From NCBI GenBank assembly GCA_022496805.1, contig CM040085.1:14475811-14539810 (forward strand): DNA of 64,000 nucleotides. Reading direction: 5' to 3'. The notes under the pieces are model-generated. The model was given only the letters and a program-made list of their open reading frames with translations. It searched no databases and had not been told where the DNA came from. The position numbers and the translations under genes are program-made. Position 1 is the stretch's first letter. Every line of letters starts with the position of its first letter. Of this stretch, positions 12,356 through 23,001 are shown in pieces. The DNA comes from Pohlia nutans. Its lineage: Eukaryota; Streptophyta; Bryopsida; Bryales; Mniaceae.

Positions 12356-12718
12356 AGGCCGCTTCACACTATGGCCGAAGGTCGAGAGGCCATCGATTTT
12401 CACCAATCAAATTGCAAGAAACCAAGAATTTGGCCTCTCGACCCGTTATACTAGGGGCCAAAGTCCAAAGGCCGTTGCCCTTCAAAATGCCAACATGGCA
12501 ACACTTTTTTGACCAAGGCGACGGACTCTCGAAGGAAGTTTGGGTCGGACGGGAATGAAAACCCAAACTATGATCGAGAGACCGTGGAATTTTTTGCATA
12601 AAAAATCAAAAGTATATTTTATTGCCTATTTTCAGCCCATTTCTTTGGACTCTCAAAAAAGTTTGCCCACTCAATCCTATTGCCTCTCGACTTGGACGGC
12701 CATAGTGTGAAGCGGCCC
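12356..12718. mobile_element. 363-bp PIF/Harbinger-like MITE
   Basis: Ends AGGCCGCTTCACACTATGGC (12356) and GCCATAGTGTGAAGCGGCCC (12718), arms matching for about 37 bp, with TAA on both sides (12353-12355 and 12719-12721). TWA 3-bp duplications are typical of PIF/Harbinger. No transposase is encoded. Confidence 0.8.
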
Positions 12719-13091
12719 TAAGTTGGGGTGGATTGTGCACTAAGGTGAGTGGGCCACAAACCGACACTTTAAGCACTATAACTATTTATAGTAATCTAAA
12801 GTGCAATGTGGTAGTTTGAATGAATTAGCAAACTTATTCTAAATCTACTCCAAGTCGAATCATAATTTTTGAAGCTATATCGAATAAGTTATGAATTTTT
12901 GAATTTCAATGTCTAAGTTGCCTATTTGTGGCAATAGACTTGGGATGAAATTGACAGAGAATCTGAGTGTCTTGAAGAATCACAGAAAACCTTAGAATAC
13001 ACAAAGTTCCCACAAATGAGATGAGTCCACGTAGTCATTCAAAGTCAACAATCACTAAACTACATTGATCATTGTTGGTTTTTGGCACAAT
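12719..13091. other. Spacer, no gene seen
   Basis: AT-rich sequence without recognisable coding or repeat features. Confidence 0.45.
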
Positions 13092-13500
13092 TAAGAGCAT
13101 GGCCACCGTTGCCCTCAACAGGTGGCCTTTTGCCAATGTAGAGGGCCCGCACACATTTTTTCCTCCCACCCCATGGTTTGCAAATGGCCTCTCTTGCAAG
13201 GCCTCTGTAGAAATGAGCTTTGCCACGCCAGGTTGTGGAGTCTTGAATTTGCCTCTGGAGCTTGAAACCCGGGCTATTTGAGGGAGATAATCATCTCCAT
13301 TAATTGCCTAAAAGTTGTGCTATTTAATTATGGTCTAAAAGTTGTGCTGTCTAATTATTCGCCCTGGCCTCTTGATTTTCCAAGTTCAGAATGAAATCAC
13401 CCCTGGTCGATGTGGTGCTTCCCATTTGCCCTGGCCTCTTCATTTTCCAAGTTGTGAATTCCAGGGAGACTCCACGGTGGGCCTCCAGAATTTCGAAGGC

Positions 13501-13509
13501 CACTTCAAC
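13501..13509 (+). repeat. MULE target-site duplication, left
   Basis: CACTTCAAC lies directly outside the left TIR and is repeated without change at 22993-23001 outside the right TIR. Nine bp is the usual MULE duplication length. Confidence 0.95.
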
Positions 13510-13887
13510 CCCCGTCTCTATATCCCCCGGTGGTCTTAAATGCGCTGTCCCGGAATAGGGTTGGCAGCGCAAGACGCGCGAGACGGGCCCCACGGGATCC
13601 CACGCTGCCAAGAGCCTCTTCTTTTCCTTCCGAGCCTGATCTTTTTCATGCCGTCTCCGGTTTTTTTCCTTTCCTTCCTGCCCCGCTCTCGCGCGGGTCC
13701 CGCTGCTACGTCGGCAGTCTCGCCAGCCCCTCCCGGAGCATCTCGCGGTTTTGCCACGTCAGCAGTCTCGCCAGCCCCTCCCGGAGCATCTCGCGGTTTT
13801 GCCACGTCGGCAGTCTCGTGCCGGCTCACCAGTCTCGCGCAAGACCCATGCCATTCTCGCGATGCCATGCCAGATCCAGATCCATTC
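13510..13887 (+). repeat. MULE left terminal inverted repeat
   Basis: 378 bp, matching the complement of 22663-22992 with roughly 90-95% identity by eye. The 48-bp length difference is explained by an extra tandem unit (13711-13806). It holds five copies of GTCTCG/CGAGAC and is GC-rich relative to the flanks. Open frames within it on both strands are artefacts of GC content. Confidence 0.93.
13711..13806 (+). repeat. 48-bp tandem duplication inside the left TIR
   Basis: Two consecutive units, each running from CGGCAGTCTCGCCAGCCCC to GGTTTTGCCACGT, against a single unit in the right TIR. Each unit contains one GTCTCG, so the duplication adds one motif. Confidence 0.85.
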
Positions 13888-13920
13888 TAGGGGGGTATGG
13901 TTATGGTGATTATTGCCGCC

Positions 13921-13947
13921 GGTTTTAGGGCTTAGGGTTTAGGGTAT
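13921..13947 (+). promoter_or_regulatory. Telo-box cluster upstream of the transposase
   Basis: GGTTTTAGGGCTTAGGGTTT followed by AGGGT, about 85 bp before the transposase ATG. AAACCCTA telo-boxes are common near plant transcription starts. A similar, longer cluster lies in the 5' region of the Ulp1 gene (21790-22290), so both MULE genes share it. Confidence 0.6.
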
Positions 13948-14028
13948 GTCGAGACGAGAGTCGCTTGCAACAATTTTGCGCTGTGGTCTAGGTTGCAAGA
14001 TCCCCGAGACTGAATTCGCAGTGTTGAC

Positions 14029-16899
14029 ATGGATTCCGTGGTTGTTCCCGTTGGCAAAGAAGCCGACGAGCTTGACACGTCTTGGATTGGTTTATACGAA
14101 CGACAATTCATTTTGCGGAATCGTATCCCACTACAACTCATTCGAGACCAGGTGCAGAAATGTCCCGATGGTCCTTTCACGCACAAGGATCTGAAGTGGG
14201 AATTTAGAGGGGTTAAGGGTGGCGCCGGCGTAGCCTACATCCCGTGGCACAAATACGAGGATTTCGTCTTGGGCGAGTCCTCGAAGCGGTCGGATGTGCA
14301 GACAAAGTTCAACACGCGCGAGACTGAGCGCTACAAAGGGTCCCACCCGCGACTTGACACTCCACTAGTTTCTATTAGGTGTGCAAATCCTTCCCCAACG
14401 GTTTATTCCCACACAGCTATGTTCGTTTAGGGTCTCGCTCATCTCTCTTGTTGTATTTGTTTTCACGTAGGCTGGAGTGCGAGTTTGGGCCTCAGGACAA
14501 GTCTGGGGAAGTTCTGGAAGTCACTAAAGACATGATGACGCAACCACAGAAGTACACGAAGAAAGGAAAAAACGTCCCAAATGGTCGCGGTCGCAGCAAA
14601 CCAAGACTGACAGCGGCTATGAAGCGGGGGTCTCGGAAACGGGGCTGCAGGTGTGCTATTTATGTCAGGCAGTTGTATTACCTCCGAGATGTTGCACAAA
14701 TTGTCTTTCAACATCCGCGGCACACGAATGCCGAAGGATTAATTGTTCACGGCATCGTGAAGGAGGGCGAGAGGTCTCGGTTCACATCCCAATTGTCTCC
14801 TGAAACTAGGACATTCGTTGAAGAGAATCTTTGTCTCGGCGTTCCAATCTCCAAGATTAAGAGCATGCACGTAGAACTCGTCCTGAGGCTAAGGGCTCAA
14901 GGCGCACCCGCGTCTCGGGATCATTTCATGAAGGACTGGGACATCCGCAACGTAGCTGTGAAGGTCAGCCAAGTTGTTTACCAAAAACACGAGAATGATG
15001 CTGAATCCGTTCGCATGTGGGTTCAAGCTAATCGAAATATAGTATTCTATTACCAGGAACTCAACTCTGGTACAGTCTCAGGATCTCTAAGCGGAGATAA
15101 CATGCCCTTTGTTATAGGTATCCAAACGGACTTCATGTTCCGAATGATGATCGAGCACGGTCACAAGAGTGCTGTCTCGATTGATGCCACATTCGGAACA
15201 AACGATAAAAAGGTATTGTACACAATGTCAGTCTCGGACGTCAGTTCTACATCCTACATGAATGGGTAATCGAGAATGTAGAAAAAGCCATACATAATTG
15301 TTATGGACTATAACAGGTCGTAATTGATGTGGACATCTACTGTGAACATTTCCCGAGATACTGAGGTGCTGATATTTGGAATGTCGCAGTTTCCCCTTTA
15401 CACTATGATGATCTTCGACAAATGGCAGAATGGATGTCCCGGAGCTTACGTGGTGACGTCTCGTAGTAAGCAATTGGACCTAGGTCCGTGGATGTTAGCA
15501 TTGAAGACTAAAATGACTGCAACTCTTCATGAGTGGCGTCCAAATGCTTTCATTGTTGATGATGCCCAGGCCGAGATCAACGCGCTCCGGTATGATTTTC
15601 TATCATCTTCCTTTGTTGTCTCGGTTGAGCACTTATATGTTAGAGGTTTTCAGGGTCTCACTCGCGGGCTTTCCGAGATGCAGGGAGATCTGGCCGAACT
15701 GTCTCATGTTCCTTTGCCTATGGCACGTCCGCAGGGCATGGCAGAAGAACGCATGCTCCAAGATCAAAGGGATGGTTACGCGTGCATGGGCACTTCGAGA
15801 GTTGGGGAACATCATGTACCTCTCGGAATCACCAAGAAGAGATCTGACATTGTTAGAATGGGCGAGACAGAGATTCACCATGATCAGCACCAAGGTTACA
15901 GGAGCCACTGCATTTTGGGACTATGTGGACAAGACATGGATGAAGAAACTCGATATGTGGGTGACGGGCAATCGAAACATCCCACACGCCGGCCAAGACA
16001 CTAATGCGGCTACTGAATCCTACCATAGTAACATGAAGGCCGTCCTCAAAGCGTCTCGGGGAAGGCTTGTGAGAAGACGCGTGGACTGGCTAATTCACGA
16101 GCTAACCAATGATGTCATAAATCGATACGAGTTTAATCAGTACATGAAGGAGAACGGCTTTGAGGGCAATCAGAAGAGGGAAAGGGTAGTCATTAATTCT
16201 CTTTTGCAGGCGCGCAAAATTCCTGATCATTGCGTCACGCTTCCCACCGAAGCTGGAGAACCTGCCTACGTGACATCCAACAAGCACCCCCATCTACGTT
16301 ACGCTATGCACAATCCCGAGACAGAGTGGGGGTGCTGTGAATGCCCTCACTCAATGAAGGGCAATCTATGCAAACACCATCTCAAAGTGCTGAGGATGAC
16401 GCGTCCGGACCTCGCAGAAGGTGGCATCGTCAAGGTGTGCGGAACTCTGTATGGGACGTCTCGCGGAGGTATCTCGCAACTTGTGCAGTTCCCGGAGCTC
16501 CCCGAATGTGAGGAACTACCATGTGAGAGCGACCGAGATAGAGCCCCCGGTACTCTCCGCTCCGATACCGAGACTGAAGAAGACGCTCCACCATCACCTG
16601 AGGCCGTGGACGATGACAGGCGTCTCACTGAGAGCATTGACCGTCTCGCGGCTTCCATCTGCGACAGGGCTTTAAAGCACCGTATCGTCAAGAGGCACCT
16701 GGAGGCAGAGCTCCGCGCTATGGATGCGAGACACGCTGCTATGGAACTACAAATTTCGTCTGGAGTACTACATCCCTCGCTTAGAGAGGCGACGCCCTTC
16801 GTCGGTAACGACGTAAATGGTAGTAATACTCTTCGTCGGCACCGAGACTTCTTGAGTAGTTGCTTCAGATCGTCCAGAAATACGAGACAGAAGATGTAG
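14029..16899 (+). CDS. MULE transposase (MURA-like, DDE with SWIM zinc finger)
   Basis: Four exons: 14029-14378, 14471-15212, 15390-15589, 15654-16899. All junctions are GT/AG and phases agree (2, 0, 2), giving 845 residues. The product cuts and joins element ends in the nucleus. The RNase-H-fold core follows a basic N-terminal region (SKPRLTAAMKRGSRKRGCRC): first catalytic Asp in SIDATFGTND (D355), second in NAFIVDDAQAE (D421 or D422), catalytic Glu in NAATESYHSNMK (E552). The MULE C-x2-H pair is in LCLWHVRRAW (C452, H455). A SWIM finger CEC-x8-CKH follows at 659-672. The C-terminal 150 residues are acidic, then helical. The start was chosen as the first ATG in frame with exon 2 via the spliced junction; the intron at 15213-15389 sits just after the first catalytic Asp. 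No stop or frameshift is seen, so the enzyme looks intact. Confidence 0.92.
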
Positions 16900-17431
16900 G
16901 GTGTGTTATGTTCATCGCCCCGGATAGAGGACTCCGAGACGGTGTATGGTATAGTGTGTTTGGGTAATTCCTTCAGAGATGTACTGTGTTCGAAGTCTTG
17001 TAATTCGGAAATGAATCCTGACAGTCTCAGAATATTTATGTTGGAACAGACGCTGTTCCAATGAGAACTAGAAGGATGGGAAGTCTCGGTTTAGGTAAGG
17101 TTGTATTTTGCACATTAAGTAAAGTTCAATCATATACACATTGGTGGGACAATGCACATATTGTATGGGAAATTGTTGTTTGAAATATTAACGGCTTTAT
17201 TATACAATGAAGAGTATTACAGTCTCGGACTTTAATTCACAAGGCTATATCAATGAGAAGTTTGTATTTGTAATGGAGACTGTCTCGAAACATGACGTAT
17301 TATGTACACATTTTACAGTGGAAATTGTACATCTATAACAAAAAAACTACTTCACTCGCACACATGTACATATCGCAAAGAAAACTATATGTACTTGCGT
17401 CCCTAAGACACTATACCCTACATCAAAATTG
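16900..17431. other. Convergent 3' spacer of the two MULE genes
   Basis: Holds the 3' ends of both genes. It is AT-rich compared with the genes, yet still carries four GTCTCG/CGAGAC hexamers (16934, 17085, 17222, 17281). Confidence 0.6.
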
Positions 17432-20400
17432 TCAAGTTGATTCGCTCCGACCCGACTCGAATTTGGCCAACATCACCCGCAGCTTGTGCCGATTGTCCCG
17501 TCTCGCCTTCTTCTGCGCCTCCACTCTTGCTTGGGTCTCGTGCGCTTCCTCCACCGCTGGAAACGAAGGGGCGTTGATGCTGACGTCTTTAATGGCTTGC
17601 ACCGGACCCATTACATCATCCAAACCGTATATCGTTACACCGTCCTCCTGTCTCGACCAACTAGGCCGCTCTATGTCGCAGTATGCTAGTTGGTTTTGGG
17701 TGAAATCCTTTGAGAACTTGGGCTTGGGATACTTGTTATCTGGTCGTGCTGTCTCGCAGTATATCAACTGCAGCAGCCAGCGAGCACATATGTGTCCATC
17801 CCACTCTACGAACTTCAACCGGGTCACGTCATTCCTTCTGAAAGCCACAGGGTCTCGCAATTCAAGACCCCGATAATGCAAGTACTGCCAGAACATAACT
17901 AGCATCGTGTACCCGCATTCCCAACTCCCTTTCTGACTTGGACCCTCCACCACCTCCCATTTCCGCGCCACGAGACGGACCCATTCCTCTGAACCTGGCC
18001 GATACCCTCGCACAATACCCCAAGCGGCGTAGACGAGCATGACGAAGTCGTCGACAGCCGCGTTGTTGTGCAGTCTCGTCTCGGTCCCCATCAAGTACGT
18101 CTTCGCCTCCTCCACTATCACGAGAGTCCAGTGGTCCTTATCCATGTAGGGGACGACAATGGTGTCTTCTCTACCACCGGACCCTTGGAGCCACCGCAGA
18201 CCCATGTCACCGAGCCACTCCCAACTGTCTCCCGCATCATTCAAGTAGTACGGCAGCAGCGAGAATAATTGGGTGCTTGCGACGTGAATCTTGTCTCGGA
18301 TTTCGTCTGGTGTTCGGAGGACCAGTGAGCGGAGTGCGAGCTCCACAAAGTGGTTCCATATCTTTGTCTCGGGCTTAAGGATACAATCCCATTCTTCCGT
18401 TCTCATGGGAACAAGTACTTGGCGACGGATGTCTCCAGAGAAGTACACGGCATCGTCTCCTAGCTGCACCTCGTCCTCTAGTACCCCGCTTTGCACATCC
18501 CTGTGTTCCGAGACAGCTACTGTTAGAATGGACAACGAAATTCAGAGCATGCAATATTTCAAATACAATGAAACTAAAAGTTAATTCAGTAATTGCGAGA
18601 CTGGATATGATCTAAGTCACCTTAACGAGTTAAAGTGGTGTGGGAACTGAAAGAGGTTGTTTATGACTTCCCACGACCACGTCCGAACTTGGTACGCGAA
18701 CTCCCGAACAAAACTAGCAGGCTTGTTGCAGCTGTCTCGGAATGGAGTCATGGGGTCCATGAATTCAAAAACCCATTGATGCGCCCCCTCCAAGTTCTTG
18801 TTCGGGTGAACAAAGCTCCCAACCTCCATCTGGTAAATCCTTGGAATTTTGTCTCCCGCGGGACCTGTCCCTCGTGTGGTCACCTCCAAGGCAGTCTCGC
18901 TAGTGGACCCCATTTCTTTGTCTGCTGGGGGGTCCACCTTCATCTCCACCTCCGGCGCTGGGGGTTCCGCTTTCACGTCCACATCCGAAATGGGTGGTTC
19001 TACATTTACCGCTGCTGGTTGGACATGTGGGGCTTCTACTGTTGGAGGGGTCTCGGAGTCCGTCTCAGGTTGTCCGCGCTTTGTTGGCCATTTGCACAGA
19101 TTCCATCTCTTCCTTCCCACGAGGTGTAACGCCCTAGCCACAGATGCGGTACTGACAGATTCTCTTTCTCCAGACATGTCAAGTTTTCCTGCAGCTGCAA
19201 ACCAAGTAACGAACTTAGTACGGCAGAACATCGGCCAACATCAGGAAACCGAGACAACACAGATGTTGTGAACCCGCATGAGTGTAAACCAATAGAGGTA
19301 GGAATAGAACTTACTGAAATGAAGGGGCAAAAATCGGAGATCCAGATCCTCCCGTCGTGCAAGACAGTCTCGGACCTGGTTTGCTGGACCCCGAACCCAC
19401 ACGTCCTTCTTCGACATAGAACACCACATCACTTCAAAGGCTCTCGGATGCGAAAAAACGTAGTCCTCTACACCTCGAGCTTGTGTGGATTCGGTCCATT
19501 GCAGAAGTTCTCCCCAGTTTCCGTCTCGCACAGCATTCAGTGCGGCTATTGTTGTCTCCGGTGAGAAGCCCGTTCCCCACCGAGACTCTGGTGGTAACCC
19601 AAAAATGACTCCCCCAACACCGACGAGCATTGCAGACGCGTTCTCAAGACGCGTAGTGTCCTTCGCCCACCTTTCGAGCGTCTCGCGGTTCGCTCCTGTG
19701 CAGGGATCGAAGTACCCGTAATCCCTTTTGAGCATGATAGAGTAAAGGCGAAAGAGACGGGCCTCGTTGGGGGCCTCCCTGACGGGTGTCCTTATACTCA
19801 AAGCAGCCATAACCGTCTTCGCCTCCTCCATGGTGTGAGTCCACGGCAGGGGTGGCATCCTCCGAGACAGAAAACGATTACTCGTGCACAGATGAAATAA
19901 CGGATGCCAGCCCCATACGCATCTCTCCAGCTCCACAGCCTTCTCCTCATCCCACTGCCTTAGCTTCTCCCGCACCCACTCTATCCTCTGTTGACATACT
20001 CGCTTAGTCATGTCTGCCTGTCTCGCCTCGAACTCCTCGCATAAAGAGAGGTTCTCGAAATACTTGTACGTCTCCGTGTAGTGATTGGGGGTCTCGCTGT
20101 CCTTTGCATCCCCGCCCTCAAGCCAACTGATGGTCTGGTTAACCTTATCTTGGTCATCAGCTGTGAACATGTCCCGATGCTGCAGTATAGGAGCAATGGT
20201 AAGCACATAAACACAAACCAAACGAAAAACATAAACCTAAATCAAACGACGATAACGAGGCAACGGGCATATGTATTACCTTGCGTCTAAGCTACGAGAA
20301 TTTTCCATCGGCCAAACATACAGCACTCTCAACAGCCTCCCCCGTCCTGAAGGCGGACATCTTCTCCACCATTTCAGCAGCTGTCCAAGTACCGCAGCTC

Positions 20401-21531
20401 TGACGCCCTTCGTCTTTCATTAAACCGCAGTCAACGAGCAAGATGGCGAGACCGGTTTTTGCGAGAGGAGTCGGTGCGGGGAGGGCGTCTTCACGTATGG
20501 CCACCATGACCTCCCGCATGTAGCGTCTTTGCACCTCCTCGCGCTCCAGGCGGAGACGTTCGGTGTCCGAGACGGCTGGTGCAGGTGCCTGTGGCGCATG
20601 ATTTGATGGCTCACCCACATGTACTTTGCCCTACATTTCCATTTTGATCGGGCTGGAATTATGTTCCTCCGCCGAAGGGATTTCCACCCGACTCGAGCAA
20701 CGTGCTCCCCCAGGACTACCGGTATTGCACTGCCGAGACCCCTTCCTCTCGTACACGATGTCCTCCGTCTTCCTCTTTTTCTCCTTGCCCTGTTCACTGT
20801 CTCGGGGCACCTCTCGCACGTGGACGTGGAAGCTACCTCTTGTCGCTCCAAAAGACTTTGGTTTAGGGGCCCTGAATTCGCACGCAGTCTTACCCGAGAC
20901 AACATCGGTCTTAGGCTCTTTCTTGGCAGGAATGTCTGTGAATCGCACCTTCTTACGCTTGGGCTTTACAAGTTTCTTGAACTTAGACTTCTTCGATTTC
21001 ACATCCTCGAAGTCATCTTCAGAACTGGCTGATCCACCCGAGACGTGGGCGGGAGCGGGCATGGTTGACTCCTCATCTATCTCCTCCTTCACCAAAACCG
21101 CCGCCTTCTTCTTCCCCTTCTCCTTCGGTTCCTTCTTTCGCATTCCGTCAGGATGCTTCACCCACCATTCCTAGATAAGTTTTCTTCTTCTCAAGCAACA
21201 ATGTAACCCAATTTTGCTCCAGACCCGTCGGGTAGAACTTGAAACCTCCTTCGTGTTGATTACGACGGTGGTTGTTTAAACGGTGGTTGTTTAAACGGTG
21301 CTTCTGCATCCCCCGTCTCAGATTTGGTGGACAGATCATGCACTGGAACTTCTTATGTTCTAACTGCACCGGGGCTGTGTGGCATTCCAGGAGCATCGTC
21401 CTCCATTCATCAACCGTGTATTCTTCGAGCCACACATTCTCATCCAGGTCGAACCGCTCATATATTATCCCGTTTCGCAGGCGAATTCTCGGGGCCGATA
21501 AATCTTCTTGGGTGAATGCTTGACGCGTCAT
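17432..21531 (-). CDS. MULE-borne Ulp1-type (C48) cysteine protease with zinc-finger-like N terminus
   Basis: Multi-exon minus-strand gene. Well-supported exons: 20179-19315, 19194-18621 and 18500-17432 (GT/AG, phases 1 and 2 agree), preceded by one ending at 20322 (GTATGT donor, phase 0). The N-terminal exons (about 21531-20640) are less certain: the first junction near 21170 is unresolved, and an in-frame TAG near 20632 needs either a 57-nt intron or a nonsense mutation. Domains: a C-x2-C-x10-H-x4-H finger (CMICPPNLRRGMQKHRLNNH), a Lys/Arg-rich NLS-like tract (KKSKFKKLVKPKRKK), a helical ERLRLEREEVQRR part, a Pro/Glu-rich linker, then the peptidase domain with His in DHWTLVIV (codon near 18131), Gln in GPSQKG and Cys in WECGYTML (codon near 17915). 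The usual Asp after the His reads YLMGTET here, so the triad Asp may be lost or displaced. Ulp1 enzymes remove SUMO-like modifiers; the role in transposons is unknown. Confidence 0.82.
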
Positions 21532-22662
21532 TGAAACCGCCCAGTTGGTACTCCCTAAAACCGAGACATGCAGTAATTAGTATAGAAATCCAACTGCACG
21601 AGACCCTGAAGTACACGAGACTGAAGCAATGTCAATACATTGCGCACTGTTAGAAGGGCATGTGCTAATCCCTACTCCGAGACAGACATGGTTTTGCTAA
21701 CCACATCAACAATGAGAACATGACGCAATGCCAATGGACCCCTAGACCCTGAAATATAACAATGTTTTTTAGGAAATTATGCATTTGCCCTAAACAATGC
21801 ACACGAAGGATATCTAAAGTGACCCACACTGAACCCTAAAACCGCGAGACTGAACATATGGCACTGGAAACAAGGCTTGTGGTAAACCCAACCCCGAGAC
21901 AAACATGGCTTTACTAACCAAATCAACAATGAGAGCATCACGCAATGCTAAGGGATATGTAACTCCGAACTAAAACCATGAAATAAGCATAATACCCTAC
22001 ACTCTAAACCATACCCTAAACCCTAAACCTCAAGACAGGACATTCAGAATGCACTTGAATCATGACCCTAAACCGACAGAAGCTCGAGCTCCAGCATCCA
22101 AACCGCACCCCAGATTACCCTAAACTTAGACCTTTAAACACCAGCATTTATGCAAACATGCGAAACATTAGAAAAGCATCAAACTTTGGTTGAATAAACT
22201 CACAATATCTTCGTGAACAAGCTGTAATGCTCTCCGCTCGATGAAAATCTTGATTTATGCAAGCGCCACGTTTAAACGTGTACCCTAAACCGACTGCTGT
22301 TGGATTCGCGCGAGACGACACCCTGTACTCTCAACAACAGCAAGGCGCAAAACAGCAAAGTGCAAACAACATGCAAAAACAGCAAGGCGCAAACAGCAAA
22401 CAGCAGAATGAGGAAACAAGAGACCTTGAGGAACCAAAAACCAGGAAGAAGAAGGCCACCATCATCATTAGCCCTCTCGCCAACATCATATCATGATTTG
22501 AAAATAATTCCCAGTATGATTATCAGTAATGAATGGTGAGACACCGCCAAAAGGACGAGACTGAGTGGGCCGCCACTTGGTACATTGATGTCTGACAGCA
22601 TGGGTGCGATGGATGAATCTGTCAATCGGATGAGACCCTCACCCATGGCATGGAATGGCATG
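21532..22662. promoter_or_regulatory. 5' region of the Ulp1 gene with telo-boxes and hexamers
   Basis: Non-coding. CCCTAAA-type telo-boxes recur (around 21790, 21833, 21990-22033, 22067, 22117, 22281), the longest being TACCCTAAACCCTAAACCT near 22012. Eight GTCTCG/CGAGAC copies are scattered among them. A CAA/CAG-rich stretch with repeated CAGCAAGGCGCAAA lies at 22325-22405. Together they look like a compound promoter reading leftwards. Confidence 0.55.
21670..21960 (+). repeat. 219-bp-period direct repeat upstream of the Ulp1 gene
   Basis: Segments near 21675 and 21894 both read CCGAGACARACATGG, followed by CTAACCAMATCAACAATGAG and an ACGCAATGC block. Each unit starts with a CGAGAC motif. 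Confidence 0.7.
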
Positions 22663-22992
22663 GAATGGATCTGGATCTGGCATGGCATTGCGAGAATGGC
22701 ATGGGCCTTGCGCGAGACTGGCGAGCCGGCACGAGACTGCCGACGTGGCAAAACTGCGAGATGCTCCGGGAGGGGCTGGCGAGACTGCTGACGTGGCAGC
22801 GCGACCCGTGCGAGAGCGAGGCAGGAAGGAAAGGAAAAAAACCGGAGACGGCAGGAAAAAGATCAAGCTCGAAAGGAAAAGAAGAGGCTCTTGGCAACGT
22901 GGGACCCCGTGGAGCCCGTCTCGCGCGTCTCGCTCTGCCAACCCTATTCCGGGACAACGCATTTAAGACCACTGGGGGATATAGAGACGGGG
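22663..22992 (-). repeat. MULE right terminal inverted repeat
   Basis: 330 bp complementary to 13510-13887 apart from one missing 48-bp unit. Just inside it, TGGAATGGCA is tandemly repeated. Ends exactly at the 9-bp duplication 22993-23001. Confidence 0.93.
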
Positions 22993-23001
22993 CACTTCAA
23001 C
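22993..23001 (+). repeat. MULE target-site duplication, right
   Basis: CACTTCAAC, identical to 13501-13509. Confidence 0.95.

Larger units (their letters stand above)
13510..22992. mobile_element. Complete autonomous-type Mutator-like element (MULE) with transposase and Ulp1 genes
   Basis: 9,483 bp between perfect 9-bp duplications. TIRs of 378 bp (left) and 330 bp (right) begin CCCCGTCTCTATATCCCCC. Inside are a MURA-like transposase gene on the plus strand and a Ulp1-type protease gene on the minus strand, convergent, with their stop codons about 530 bp apart. Plant MULEs carrying Ulp1-like genes are known (Kaonashi group). Intact TIRs, an unbroken spliced transposase frame and a perfect duplication point to recent, possibly continuing activity. 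The whole element is strewn with the hexamer GTCTCG/CGAGAC. Confidence 0.95.
13510..22992. repeat. Dispersed hexamer GTCTCG/CGAGAC, about 70 copies
   Basis: Counted by eye, about 73 copies over both strands, for example at 13717, 14004, 14318, 14832, 15231, 16054, 16456, 17500, 18073, 18078, 18893, 19366, 20018, 20447, 21039, 21561, 21677, 21895, 22714, 22731, 22918 and 22927. Mean spacing is about 130 bp. They lie in TIRs, all transposase exons and introns, the convergent spacer, the Ulp1 gene and its 5' region. In coding DNA they appear in more than one reading frame, so the constraint is on DNA, not protein. Only about five copies were seen in the other 54 kb (26909, 27715, 36331, 37173, 38713). 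Confidence 0.9.

Noticed and set aside
13530..13928. Open frames of 110-132 aa on both strands of the left TIR, with a counterpart in the right TIR
   Set aside because: They arise from GC-rich TIR sequence and its tandem 48-bp repeat. No start context, no family, and the same is seen in all frames.
17432..18500. Ulp1 domain as a host gene captured passively
   Set aside because: It lies between intact TIRs, has the same hexamer density as the transposase, and Ulp1 genes are a recurrent component of plant MULEs. It is better read as part of the element.
13510..22992. GTCTCG as a cloning or restriction-site artefact
   Set aside because: The full BsaI (GGTCTC) or BsmBI (CGTCTC) site is not consistently present, copies are in both orientations at irregular spacing, and they run through a natural element with target duplications.
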